Of a stretch of 64,000 bases of DNA, positions 11,091 through 24,289 are shown piece after piece (the first letter of the stretch is position 1; each line of letters begins with the position of its first letter). Origin of the DNA: Bugula neritina (lineage: Eukaryota > Bryozoa > Gymnolaemata > Cheilostomatida > Bugulidae); NCBI GenBank assembly GCA_964035545.1, contig OZ037767.1:10468207-10532206 (forward strand). The letters run 5' to 3'. Position numbers and translations under genes: made by a program. The notes under the pieces were generated by a model. The model did not search any database. It was not told where the DNA came from and saw only the letters and a program-made list of their open reading frames with translations.

Positions 11091-14000
11091 TTAGCCTTCA
11101 ACTCCATAGTGTCCATTTATTTCCTGCTTTTCTTCAACTCTTGCAGAATTTGGTATCAAGTAATATTTTTCCACTTCATTTAGCTTTTCTCTCTCCTTGA
11201 GCATCTTATGAGCCAATAGGCTTAAGGGCATCTTTCCTGGCTGGTAGTCAGTGGATGTCATCTTATCTTCAGGTTTTTCTTCCAAATTTGAGGTTAAAGC
11301 ATCTGCTGGGCTGGTGTCACATGTTGGAGCTACTTTCTCATTTGCTGTAATAGTTACACGGCTCAACTTCACCAGTTCAAATAAAACTGCATTCATTAAC
11401 ATATTATAGATCTGCCATCAAAGGCAGCGAGCATGTAATGAAGGTTACAGCAGTATTACCTGCTCTACAATAAATAGAAATATAAGCAGCTTATAAAAGC
11501 TTTAACTACTTACAGCCACATGAGCCTGTTTCAGGTGAGCCTATGAGCAGCAATTTTTCTGTCTCTTCCTGGATAAGTTTCCAGTCAGTTTCCAGGTCCT
11601 CCTTGGTTGTTCGAGGAGACGTAATGGTGAACCTGAATAATTTGACAATCGGTTTAATCAGATAAATACAGAAATTAGGAAAAGCCTGTGTTTTAGATAA
11701 AAATGCAGCAAAAGAAGTTATGTATTCACTAGAATTTCAACTCGAATCTAAAACCAAAATCCATAGATAAAATTAAAAATCTTAGACTATTGAAATTTCT
11801 CCATGGCTGTACCTAAATATTATGATAACCACAACAAAACTAACTTTTTCCTCATTGCAGAAAAAAAGGTTAAGGCTATTATAACAGTTATGTGAAGGTA
11901 CAAACCTAATAACATAGGTATCCTTCATTAGAGCAGGGACCATGTGAACTTTGCCGGTCTTGTTTAAATTGGCGAGAAGCTTTTCAGATTTCTCATTTTC
12001 TCCTTTTAAACGAAAGACAATCAAACCCAAGTGTCTCTTAGCAGGTATTTCAAATCTGTCGTCTTTTCTTACAAGATCTTCGAAATACTTTCCAAGCGCC
12101 ACATTCTAGAAACGTAGTTGTAAAGTTTTGTAACACAACAACCAACCGAGGCTGCTTTGATAGGCTTACATCTTGTGGGGGGGGGGTTATGACCGGCCTA
12201 CAGGCACTGTACAACAGTAATAGTAGAAATTATAAATTATACCATGTTAAACTCTAGACCACCTAGAATGACTCAATTCCTGACCAGCTATCAGGCTATC
12301 TACCAAAATTACTTCTAATTATTAAGCTTAGTTATAATATCCAGGCTATATAACAGAACATAGCCAGCTTGACTAGGCTATTCTAATATTTTTCTAAATA
12401 TAAGCAAGGCAAATGGGGAATGTATACAACACAAAGTACTCCTTCTACTGCAAGATAACACTGTTAAGTTATCTCAACTTCTAAGTCTCTGTTTTTATAT
12501 AATTTACACTGTGCTGTATAAACTTTAATTTAAATGTAATAGTTTTTTCTTGTATTCTGTTCCATAGCATTGTCACTTGATTTTTATATATCATATTTGA
12601 TATGTTATTTAATTTACTGCAGGTTTAACAGTTGGATTTAGAACAATGTTGAACTAGATAAAGGTTGTTAGAAACAAGATTGTTGGCTAAACCTATTTGG
12701 ATCTGATAGATAAAAAAACAGATAAAAACTAGCCAGCAAGCGCACCTTCTCAATCTTAACAGCATAAAAAATAGAGTAGAACGGTAGCTACAAAATCTAC
12801 AGTGAAACCTTAAAGCAAAACTCTGCAGTGAAACCACATGTAAATTTATGCATGTGATCCTACCCTAAATTAGTTACAGACTATTGGAGTTGTCTGTTCA
12901 GTGTATAGGAAAAGGGGATCTAGAAATCTTACGTATCTGATGTGCTCCTGCAGCCCCTCAACTCCATAACTCCTCATCACAAACCACAACTTCAATGCTC
13001 GAAACCTTCTGCTTAGAAATGGTTGCCAATTCTATATAAAACAATTGTTAATCGTTCTGTACACTGAAGAAGCATTTGCACTAACATAAAATAAATTGAA
13101 AGCTGTTTCAGTTTTTCCTATGCAACCGCTACGACAAAACTTTATTATTTAGGTTTTCCGCTAACTAGTTTTTATTACTCATGATACATGCAAATATTAT
13201 ATATTATTTATTAGAAACTGAAAAGTATGGGTGACGTTACGACATGCTCCATAAAGACCTTTTTGTTTTAGGTATAACATGTCGAATTTTGTAGTTAGAA
13301 AAATATTTTAAAGTTGTCTCACCATGTAGTTGGTAACATTGCCATTGTTTGCATGTCTCAAGTACAATGGAGCAACGCCAAGAGTGCTTCGCAAAGAATT
13401 GCTTCGTTTCACCCTACAAAATTTTAAATAATGCAATAGAATATCATACATGAAAAAGAATTAAATTTATATATTTACCAAAAAAATATCATTATATAAA
13501 ATATTATAGATAATATATCATTCTGTCAAGTTATATAAAGTTATATAAAGTTTATATAACTAAAATCAAGTTGAAATGAATTTTATCCATCATAACACAG
13601 TCACCAAATAATGAAAATGGTAACATTACCACAATGCTGTGCAGTCAAAGTTCACCAGAAGCCATTTGCTAGGGTTGAATACAAAGCTTTGAGCGAACTC
13701 AATCCCGGCAAGGAAGTGTCTGAACTCAGGACAAATAAATGCTGACCCAGCGTAGGCAGCGTCCACATGCAACCAGATGTTTTCTTCCTTACCTTTCAAG
13801 CATAAAGAAATTATATAGCCATGTGAAGGAAACTGCTTTTCTTGGTGTTAGAGCTGCAGGCGGTGTAGTTCTTACTTAAAGTCGATCACTAAACTCTCTA
13901 ACGTACCCAGTGTAGGATGATACCCCTTTTGATGTCTAGGATATTATTATATATTTGGGCACAGAAATCACTTGTCTAGACATCATGGAATGTATGTGTG

Positions 14001-17000
14001 TGTTTGTGTGTGTGTTTGTGTGTGTGTGTGTTAACACTATTAGGCCTACTACAGACTCCTGAATGAAGCGTTTAATTTTTTAATTTTCAAAGTCCCAATA
14101 CAGAAACAATATACTTGGGTGGATGAAACTAATTAATCTCTTAGGTCTCATCTAGGAAAGTGAAATGACCATTTGGCAATGTAATATTACACACATAATG
14201 TAATTATATATGAATACTTTCCTGGTTTATAATTATTATGTAGGCCGACATAATATAGCCTAAGTCATCACACCCAACTAATTAACAGCTATTCTTTGAC
14301 TTTCAGCAATAACACTATTTGATAATTAAAACTTCTTAGTTAAATTGATTGTAGCCCAAAAATTTTCAAAGTATATGTGAGAATTTTCATGTAGGTGTAA
14401 ATGACATTAAAGCCCAATACCCCAATGCCCTACATAGCATGGAAACTGCTTGAGGCAGCACAAAGTACAAAGGTCAGCGAGAGGAGTGGTTTAAGGAATT
14501 ACGGCTCTCCTTTGGGGTTGAAGACAATGATGCTTATATAAATACAGTGTTCGATGACCCCAAAATTTATGCTGCTTTAATCGATTCCCACATAGCACCT
14601 GATTGCTGTGTGCTGGTATAACTAGTACTTACATACTGGACCCAGTTCTTCAAGTCTGTCAAATGAAGAGCAACTTGTAGTGCCTAGGGAGGCGCACACC
14701 TATCAAATAATCATACTAATTGTGATATCAATTGATAAGATAATCAAACTCATGTATTTGACCATAATAATTATCATTGAATAATATCCGAAGTCACGAA
14801 ATTCACTCGTATTCTATACTAAAGTATTGCCTGACAACCGATTTCAACCAGTTCAAAAGATATAGTGATAGACTAAGCTCCTATTCATGATTCTTACATA
14901 GAAAGGTAAGAGGCCTTGTTCCCTGTCTTTTTTTATAACATCCTTCAAAGTTGCACCTCTCAGGCTATAGTTCTCATCAGTGGCCAAATGTCTCACCTTC
15001 ACTAAACTCATCAAGCCGGCCTTCTCAATGGAAGAATGGCCCTGAAGAATATAGCCCCAAGTGTCTAAATTGTACCGATATTACATGCTCCCAGACCAGC
15101 TACACAGTCTGTTGTTCTACTTGTAGCAAGTGCAAATTATTAAGCTAGCCAAAGTAATAAAAGCTGTTTTTATAGAATTATTGAGAACTAATATGGAATA
15201 AGTGGGATATTGAAGTGAAGTGCAGGAGTATGATCTCACCTCCTCAGAAGTGTAGGCTACCAGCCTGCTGACAATGCTGCCGTCACTCTCATTGGCTGCT
15301 GACTTATTGCTGACTCTCTCTCGATTTATAGCTTCAGTCCTTGCGGCTAGCATAGCCACAAACGTGGCTTCACTGGCGTTGGTCTAGATTCATAGTTTTA
15401 TAGGACATGTTAGTACATCGTAAGTACAGTGTATATGCAATGTATGTACAGTATATAGTATACATGTGTATACACAGCATTTACCCAGTGTTAGTACATC
15501 ATATTTATATTGTACATAAAATATGCACACCTTATGCATATTATATAGGAATTGTAAGTAAATTGTCTATTAGAACTAAAATCAATCCAATTAATAACTA
15601 ATTCAATGTTTGCCATCTGTTATAATTCAGTGGTCAATTTAAACAGAAGTATGACCACCAATAAGGAAGTAGCTGTTAGCAAAGCATAGTTGTATTTAGA
15701 TCATAATTGCTATTTCTAAAAATAGAATCTGATGATGTCATACTTGCAAGACTCCGCCCCCACCCAGCAAGTCTCCTTCCATCTCGTGATGGAGGAATTC
15801 ATCCGGGAGTCCAATAGCCTTTCCTAACCAATTAGTAACAATGACTTCTAGTTCAGTGCTGGCTGGGCTTGAGGCCTGTAGATACATACACTGAAGCTAT
15901 TCATTTTACGCTTTGCAATCGTTCAGGCTAGTGAATATATTTTGACTAATATTCCTTACAATACTGGCTTAAAAGTTCAAAGTTTAAACTTTTCAGCCAG
16001 CTCAGTGATTAAGCTATGTGTTACAGCAGCTAAAACAGCATGGAAAAATTGTCAGCAATAATTAGTATTAATTTTATAATACAAAATTTATTATGAAACA
16101 AAAATTGTTTGAGCATACAGCTATTGAAAAGTCTGCATATGATAGCTAAGATATAGATCAAAGGTGGGCAACTTCTCTTGCATGAGGGCCAGGTTAAGAT
16201 GTTCGCCAAAATGAAGGGCCACATGATGGTACACATTTTAAATTTTGTTATAAGAAATTAATTTGTCACCAAACCTATACTGTGCTAATCAGAATGCATA
16301 TAACAGTTTTTTACTCATCTTAAGCATTAAAAGGGCCACTGAAAAATGGGCAAAGGGCCACAGGTGGCTCCCAGGACCCCAGTTGCACACCCTGATATAT
16401 ATGAATATTATAATACTGCATAAATGATGTGTGTCTAGGGTTGATACTTGTGCATCACAGTCCTTCAAGCAGTCAAAAACAATTTGCAAATATTAGAATA
16501 ATTCAGGATATACAATGAGAATAGTTAAAGCCAACTCACACCTGGGTTGATAAACTCACCCAAGTGAAGCCAAGAGCATTGATGCCATCTGCCAGCATAT
16601 CTCCGAGGAGAGATGGGTAGGAGAGAGTGGCGGGGAAGTAGCCATGCATGTGCGGACTCTGCCAGTGGGTTAGCTACAGGGTCGAGTGCAAAGATAATTT
16701 AATTATATAATACGGTATAATCTGGTATGGCTATAGTACCATTTTTTAGAATAATTATGCTAAATGTACATTAATTTAATAATATAATATTATATGATTT
16801 AGCATAATATTTTCCTATTTGAACACTAAAAGAACAAAAGTGAATTTTTCAGGTTACCATTCTAATACAATCTAAAATGAAATGTGTGTAAATGTACGAT
16901 ATATTTTATATTACCTACTATGTATATAACAGCTTAAATATGTGTTTTAAATGTTCTATATTCTATGTCTATACAAGGTCTGCATCAGTATATAGACTTG

Positions 17001-20000
17001 TGAGAAAATTATTATTAACATTTGTGAGCAAGCTGAGTGATTAAAAGCTCATTGGTGAGTTCATATAAAGCTTGTTATTTTAGTAGAAGGCACACAGCAT
17101 CACTCTACTGTTGGGATTCCCCAGTAGGTGGCAAGTTGGAGATCTGGGTTCGAATCCCAGTACAGGCAAAAATTTTTACATTTTAGCAAAAACCATTTTA
17201 ACCTGCAGTACCTCAGCTACCTACATCAATGCTCTTGAAGCCTGCTATAGAATTTTAAATGACCAATAAATTATAGCATATTATGTAAATAGCCCATTAT
17301 ATATCATGTTTTATCCAATTATACTTCTAGCATAAAATATGAAAGATGAGATTAGTAGAGTGAGATGTACATTAGTATATATAAATATAATATGTTGTCA
17401 GCATCAATTTGTGATAATTAACGAATAGCTCTCTGTTAATCAATAGTGAAGGACTGAATTGATTAACTGAACACTTAATTCTTATATAACTCAACTCCTC
17501 AAATAACGCTAATTGCTTTCTCAGGTATCTCCTTTAAGTAGAGCAAAAAGTATAAAATATTTATAAGTTTGTTAAATTGACACTGAATGTCACGAGAACA
17601 GGTTTTAATTCTTCTTTATAAATAAAATTGATTTTTAAGCGAAGCTTATGCCCAAAACTGGGACCTTGGCTTTATTGAAAGATGTAGATTTTTGTTCAGT
17701 TTCAATTTTTCATATGAATTATTTATTTTGTCACCAACTTTATGTGTAAGAAAACATCTGTTGTAAAATGTAGTCTAAAAAAGAAAATTACTAAAGTTTG
17801 CACTAAAATGAGAACAATTTTGGCATTCGAATTTTGGTATTGGCCTTGGTTGGTAGCAAAAATGGCAGTTTGTAACAAAAGCTTTACGGTAAGATATGTG
17901 TTAGAATCGATCTATTATTAATATTATAAAATGCTTCACTTGCTCAATCAGTTTTTAAATGTGTATCACAGAAATGCCTTTAGATGTCATAGTCACTGGT
18001 TTCTATGTGTCAACATCAGCACAACCAAAGTCATGCGTTCTACTAGAGACTTGTGTTCATTAAATTGTTTTTATTATTTTATTAAACAAAGTTAAAACTT
18101 TGCTTAATAAAGTAATTAAAACAAAATGTTTCTTGTAAACCTTTTCATAATTAAATTGCTAGCCTGTAAAGATATATTTAAATTGTTTTTCCATTTACTC
18201 ACTCAGTCCTATCTTGCATAGTTGACGCTTATGTAAAAGCTATGTAGTAGTAAATTTGGCTGTTTGTACTTAAGTCACAGTAGTCAAAGCTCCACATTTT
18301 TCATGTACTATTAAACATATTTTGTTAATAGGTAATGTAATAAAAGTTTTTGTGGACAGACTACTTTTTCCACCTCTTTAGTGTACGAATCTGATGTTTT
18401 CATGAAATAAAAAGTCAGAACAGACGGAATGAACTTGGCCTGCGTGTATGTCTTGAACTGACTGAGATTGAACAGAGGGTGATATATTGGAGGCTGGCAA
18501 ATTATGCAATTGTTTCAATCAACACGAATCACTATATGATCTAAACCTTCTCAAAAACTGAGTGTTCTTCAAACTTGGTAGCCTTTTAACTCCTTATAAC
18601 TTACATATAGCCACAAGTAAAGGTAGAGGTGTAAGTGCATGTGTAAGTGTAGATGTAAGTACAGGTGTAAGTGTAAGAGTACGTACAGGTGTAAATACAG
18701 ACATAAGTACAGGTGTAAGTGTAGGTACATAGCAGCTTAAGGTACATGTACATGTGGTTACCAATTAAGTATTATATTGTAAAGGTTTTATTGGTATATT
18801 TGATGAGTTACCCCAGGCATGACAACCCTCTCCACGTCTGCAATTATGTCCTCCCAACTTTCACCTTTGTGTGGAGCATCCTTGGGTATGAGCTGACTCA
18901 TGTAACCAGGGGACACGTCAGGATACACCCTTCTTTCTCGTATTGTCTCCAGGTAGTTGGCTATGTACTCTACCATCTCGCCCCCTGTGGGAACAAAAGA
19001 CATTGTCACACATGGCTAGTGCGTTATTAAATAGAAATCATAATATTGTACATTTATCTACTCATATATTATGTGTTATATAATAATATGCATAGAACGT
19101 GACGTTGATGTTGTAATGTCATAGCATAATATTGGCGCAAACAATGTGTTATAAGGATTATGTTAAATTTGTAGTAATTAAGTATCATCAGTCAATTTCA
19201 ATAAAGTAGAGTTAAGTTAATTATGAATAAAATAAAATTATAAAAGGCCTACAATAGTCAACAATGCTATATCTTATGATCATATGTGATATTGAGGGGT
19301 AAATAATTTTGTAAGTACGAATTGAGATTTGGAGCATAATGACAGACATCAACTCTCTTGATGCAACTCAACTAGTTCTTGTTGAAACAGGAAGATGTGG
19401 GTAAAAAATGAGAGTTTATACTGATAACATGAAATATAGTCTGTTGCCTGAAGCATGTTCTCACATTAAGCAGTTGCCAGTTGAAGAGCAGCAGATTAGA
19501 CCGAGACCCACAGAATTAAACTATGATTAAATTAAGTTGTGTTCAGTGCAATCGATTTGATCTTTTATAGTTGTGCTTTCTTAAAAGCAACATATTAAGA
19601 TCACCTGTCTGCAATGATGAAGGCTACACTTTTTATGTAAAAATTGGCTGTTTGTTTGAAAACATCAATAATGAACTGAGATAATTCACGAAGAAATTGG
19701 TAATTGGCTGAAATTCGAACTGAGTTCCAGTTGAACAAACCGACTGGCTCAGACCAGTTTTCATGTTTCGAACTTGTAGACTTTACTAAAATCAAATAAA
19801 CTACACGAGTTGTTTGTTCATACATTCCAGATTACATATATGTAATATATTCTATGATGCTATATATGTTAGATAATGCTATATTTGTCTATATTGTGTT
19901 ATATAGAATATACATATTCTGTACTATATATGAATGCATTCTAAGTCATAGTATATGTAGTGTTGACACCAACATTTCCTTACATTTGTGATAATGTTTA

Positions 20001-20251
20001 TTAGTCAATTCCAATTAAGTTATAAAACTAAGTTGCGTATAATCTATGTCATATATGCATGAACTCTACATTAAATTACATGCATACGATTCAATTTGTG
20101 AGGAAGCACGTTCATGAAATTTTATGCCAACAACAATTGAATTGTTTCTAAATAATAAAATTTACAATTTTTTTGTATTAGTTTTACTTTCAAATAGCCT
20201 GAGATTTAAACAATTTTTCTTACCATATTTCTTGTACTGGAGAGAGTCCAT
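11091..20251 (-). CDS. HDC: Histidine decarboxylase (group II PLP decarboxylase), complete, 13 exons
   Basis: Decarboxylates histidine to histamine using pyridoxal phosphate. Exons from 5' to 3' on the minus strand: 20251-20224, 18984-18812, 16673-16560, 15875-15744, 15383-15240, 15041-14898, 14699-14633, 13792-13630, 13413-13323, 13031-12933, 12105-11906, 11632-11514, 11344-11091; all phases join to give 575 residues. His199 stacks on PLP, Asp278 (HVDAA) pairs with its ring nitrogen, Lys310 (NPSKW) forms the Schiff base, and Tyr339 (YLRHA) is the loop tyrosine. HDC rather than aromatic amino acid decarboxylase is supported by [18 protein letters not shown] and [11 protein letters not shown], and above all by Ser359 in FLSRRF. 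That serine matches human HDC Ser354, a glycine in AADC that sets substrate choice. A polar C-terminal tail of roughly 95 residues follows the catalytic core. Human HDC is longer (662). Confidence 0.92.
12177..12186 (+). repeat. Poly-G run (10 G)
   Basis: Ten consecutive G in an otherwise AT-rich intron of the decarboxylase gene. Similar runs occur at 27674-27683 and 53946-53957. Confidence 0.9.
13991..14031. repeat. (GT)n microsatellite
   Basis: Short GT/TTTG-interrupted dinucleotide repeat in an intron of the decarboxylase gene. Confidence 0.85.
15973..16155. repeat. Second copy of the 8771-9136 repeat family
   Basis: AGTTCAAAGTTTAAACTTTT followed by CAGCCAGCTCAGTGATTAAG, a GTGTTACAGCAGC segment and a diverged right end near 16150 match the element at 8883-9136 in order and orientation. 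The left inverted arm is missing. It lies in the intron between decarboxylase exons 3 and 4 and directly abuts the hAT-like element at 16159. Confidence 0.65.
16159..16394. mobile_element. hAT-like MITE in decarboxylase intron 3
   Basis: The left end CAAAGGTGGGCAACTT and the right end AGTTGCACACCCTG are imperfect terminal inverted repeats of the hAT type. The interior has the GGGCC-rich blocks (AGGGCCACA) common in such elements. Flanks ATATAGAT and ATATATAT match at 7 of 8 positions, as expected for a decayed 8-bp target duplication. No transposase frame is present. Confidence 0.65.
17030..17185 (+). mobile_element. tRNA-derived SINE-like element
   Basis: A good pol III B box (GGTTCGAATCC, 17147-17157) with the flanking T-stem complement CTGGG/CCCAG lies about 100 bp after an A-box-like AGCTGAGTGATTAAAAGCTC. 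The canonical cloverleaf cannot be folded, so this is a SINE or tRNA relic rather than a tRNA gene. The tail AAAAATTTTT resembles those after the tRNA-like sequences at 40026 and 58920. Confidence 0.5.
18615..18728. repeat. ~12-bp minisatellite in decarboxylase intron 2
   Basis: Imperfect repeats of GTAAGTACAGGT type (about nine copies). On the plus strand they contain many GTAAGT donor-like motifs, but the gene is transcribed from the minus strand. Confidence 0.8.
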
Positions 20252-20348
20252 AGTCACCAAAAGTGACTAGAGATAACTTCACAAAGTAGATGTCAAAGCG
20301 AAAGAAGTAGAGACAGAAGAGTTTGCTTGGGAGGTTTAACATCACCTG

Positions 20349-20356
20349 TTTTTATA
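20349..20356 (-). promoter_or_regulatory. TATA box of the histidine decarboxylase gene
   Basis: On the minus strand CCTATAAAAACAGG lies about 100 nt upstream of the start codon (ATG at 20251-20249). Using the usual 25-30 bp spacing, transcription would start near 20322, giving a 5' UTR of about 70 nt with no upstream ATG that I can see. Inferred from sequence only. Confidence 0.55.
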
Positions 20357-20359
20357 GGG

Positions 20360-23300
20360 AGACGTAAAAACAAAATCAATATTTTATTAGTTTGATTTAA
20401 CAGCAAGAATAATCTTAACCAATGAGAATGGGGGAAAACTTGGATATATGTTTGAATTTGTCAGAAGTTGCACAAATTGTTTCCCAGTTCATAGCCTGAA
20501 ACAATGACATGGTAATAAATAATACAATAAAAATATAGTCACAGTAAAACAGCAGAAAAATTAAAAAACTGCCATTGTTTTCTCAAAATGTAAAGGAAGT
20601 ATAAAGGCATAGATAGAAAGCACAATATAACATTCTGTTAGAGCAGTCATTAACCTCTGACACTTGCTACATGCTAATTGTTGATGCTTTGGGGACTGTA
20701 AAGTTGTGAACATAAATTACATAGTGTAATATGCATGCGTGACACCAGGGCATTGGCTAGTTTCAAACACTTTAGTTCATGAGCTATAATATAGTATTTC
20801 ATCATATCAACTTTCCATGAAAATATTATAATGAACACATTTAAATAATATTATAAATAAATGTAGTGGCAGAGACACGTCACCAAATAGTGGCTATTGT
20901 AAAATAATGACCCATGATGAATGATTTTCATATTGCATTTTGTGTTTCTTTTTTAATTTGTTCAATATTGGGCCAGAGAAATGTGATTTTATCTATTTTC
21001 ATTATGTATGCAATATAAATATAAAAAAAGAACAAACAAAATAGAGAGGATGAGGCTTTGAGGCTTTATATATTTAACATTTTCATATAATCGATACAAA
21101 GTTTCATAGCATCATTACCTCGAATTTTTAATTTTTAGCCAAATGTTTTGCCTTGCATTGGCGAAACCATTCACTTCTTGATTGCTGAGTTAAGCCTTAC
21201 ATTTGAATCATTGTACATAAAAACTTTTAATATCCATCAAGCTCTAAGCTTTTTTAAAGATAAATCAGACATAAAAATGCTTTTAGACATTCATTCTACG
21301 AGTTTCTTACCATAGCCTTTGTGCCAGTTTTAGAGCTCAATGCGCAGCCTCAACCTAGCTTCAATAGTTGGTATAGTTGTTAAACCTGAGTCTTTAAGAT
21401 TAGAAGTCAATGTCGTTTCAAAAGAATCATAAAACATTATAATGTAGCCCTTAAAAAAGCAGTTTAGCCATCTTAACTTTTAATAAGCTACTATTTGTGC
21501 ATGACCGTGCATACTTAATGGTTTAAAAGTAACACTAGCATACAAACCACAAGTTAAAAACTTTTAATTTGCACTCTTTAGTATATTTGATGTTAATGTA
21601 TGAAGTTTTTGTATATATATTTCTACACTTGATTTTGCATCATTATAATTGCTGAACACTGAAATCCTTAAGCTCTTCTTATATAAAATACTTTATATTG
21701 GGTATATTTGTTATTTGTTGCCGTTTTCAGAAGGATGACCTTACATTTGGCGTCTTCATATCGATGGCCTTTAATACCTACAAACAATGCTTAACTTTCA
21801 ATTCAAATTGCAAAGAGATCCCTATTAAGATGAATTTATTTTCAGCACAACTTTTCATGCTTGAATGTATATGAATATGAATATCTTTATAGTGGTAACA
21901 TTTGAATCATTGACGGAGCAAAATTTGAAATTACTCTGTGGTTAAGATTGTTGTGAATAGCACCTGTAGCCGGGCAGTGGCCATTATGGATAGAAAAGAT
22001 ATTATCTTATACTGAGCTGCCTTCAGATTAAGCTTATAAGCAGAGGTATTATTTGCAAAGAAATCTATAAAACAAGAAACAGCTAAATTTGAGTATTTAC
22101 GGAAGCACAACCTTAAGTTGCCTTTATACCTTCACAACCTTACAGAACTATTTAAATGCACAGTACTATGTACACATAAAGTGGTATCCGCGATGACACA
22201 TTGTATGGAAAGACTGGATTATTGGTAGCACTTAAATTTAATCTTATAATTAAAACTCTTACAAAGAAATTTAGTGATTTTGAGAATTCCCTATCACGAA
22301 AGTTATTAAGATAACTTTAAACGAGCTTTTTTTGTGGAAACATTCTTGGAGTGTGCAGGCCTTTATTGTGATATTTCCTGGTGCTTTTAGTTGTGCTTAG
22401 CTTTAAAGGTGATCCAGCCATTTTCACTCTCCATAGAGCTGAAGCATTAAACCCAATTTGTCTTTATCAATGCCTTGATTCCCAACTTGGTACAGTAATT
22501 TAGCAAAGCTTTTCTAGTTACACAAATTGCTAAGTTTAGAAGCCACGCTGTTTTGATCCTATCATATGGTTTAAAAAATCTACATAGTGCTGGGCAGTCA
22601 CTAAACATGTTCTCCCAAGATAGAGTATACAGACTTGGAATATTATTTAGATAGGTTAAAGTTAAAATATTTCCTTACATAACTTGTTATATATGATAGC
22701 GACTGAGTAAATCTATAAGCAAGATTGATAAAATATATTTGACCAAAATAGCTACACCTACACCTACTTTTATTCCCCAAGGATTACCTGCAATTTGTCA
22801 CATTAAGACCAAAATAGGTTTATGTGGTCTGTAGCAAGTGAGTAGCCAATAGAACGTGTTCTCTAAATGGTCTGACAAAACAGAAAAGAGGTGTGGAAAA
22901 TATTGATTTCAAACACACCTGATTTGTATTGGGCCGAAAGTGATTAAACCCTGGCAAGGATAGCAAACTAGGTGCAAGTTTTCAATGGTGCGAAAGGATG
23001 TATTTTACATTATGATGTTGAAATATGATAGCAAACAAAAAACTATGCCATTATTTCTAGATGTTTTATAGACTTGCACTCTTTCGTGCATTTTATATAG
23101 AAATTTAAAATATTTCAATTTTATAGTTGTTTGTACATCAAGGTATGCTATATTGAATACGGAGGTTATATTGATTGTTGTTTTGTCAAACTACTGCTGA
23201 AAGATATTAACCCGTATAAAAATAATGACAGTGGAATAATCCACAATACTTGTTCTATGAAGAACAGATGTGAAGTGTGTTGCAATTTATTTCAAGTGGT

Positions 23301-24289
23301 ACATAACAGCTAACACAATCCAAAATACATTTGTCTAAAGTGATAATGACAAATGAGAAAATTGAAAAAATAATGATTTTGAAGATTGCATTTCAAGTAT
23401 GAAACTATTGCTATAAAATGAGTTTTCTCTTGACACCTTTAGTGTTCTCATGTATTGTTTTCACTAAGACAATTTAAATCTAACTCATATGACGCAAGCA
23501 TTTAAAGTGAAATTCTAATTTATTTGCTGATTATAGCTGTAGGCCACTAACATTGCCAGACTGAAAACATTTTTCCAAATTATCACTTGCATATATAGAT
23601 AAATATTTGCAAAAATATCGAACTAGTATGAAATGGATAATGGAATTCACTGGATAGAGATGTACAGTGAAGCCAAGTCCAAATTATTTTAAGATATAGA
23701 GCTGTAAATGTAATTTGTAATATTTTGCACAGTGAGTAAGCGAATAAAACAGAGTATGAAAGGAAGCAAAGCAAAAGAAAGTTTATTTCCAAGGAACAGT
23801 TAACACATCAGTTAAGAATAATTCGCCATATGCTGATATCACAATCTCATCATAATCAATCAGAACATAAATGACAAGTAAACATGGAGATAGAACAAAT
23901 ATGAAAAGTTAATTAACAGCAAAAGCAAATTCAAACAAGAGAAACAAATTGACAAGACATCAAGAATTCATCTTGTCTCCAATATAATAGTTTAAATATA
24001 TTATCTGAGTAAATACAGTGGGATATAAAGTTTTGCATTACAGAGCACAATATTCAATGACTGGAGAACAACACCTTTGCCAGGAAAACAACATGGCTGT
24101 CACAGGAACATAAAGCACAAGTGACTAGCAATACAACAGCAATGACTAAGAGTAAACATGCTTTGTTTGGTAATCAACTCTATGAAGTGAGTCACATAAT
24201 GATGAGGAGCATTTAGAAGGTCAGACTGGACATCTACATGCTTTGATTCGTCAGCTTCCATTTCACTTCACAGATCAGGAGCTCCAGAT
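20360..24289. other. Intergenic region between decarboxylase 5' end and reticulon 3' end
   Basis: Nearly 4 kb of AT-rich sequence with no family I recognise. The short frames at 23131-23313 (+) and 23583-23792 (-) have no start context, splice sites or composition suggesting genes. The reticulon 3' UTR occupies the last few hundred bases; a minus-strand AATAAA candidate is at 23787-23782. Upstream regulation of the decarboxylase gene probably lies in the left part. Confidence 0.55.
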
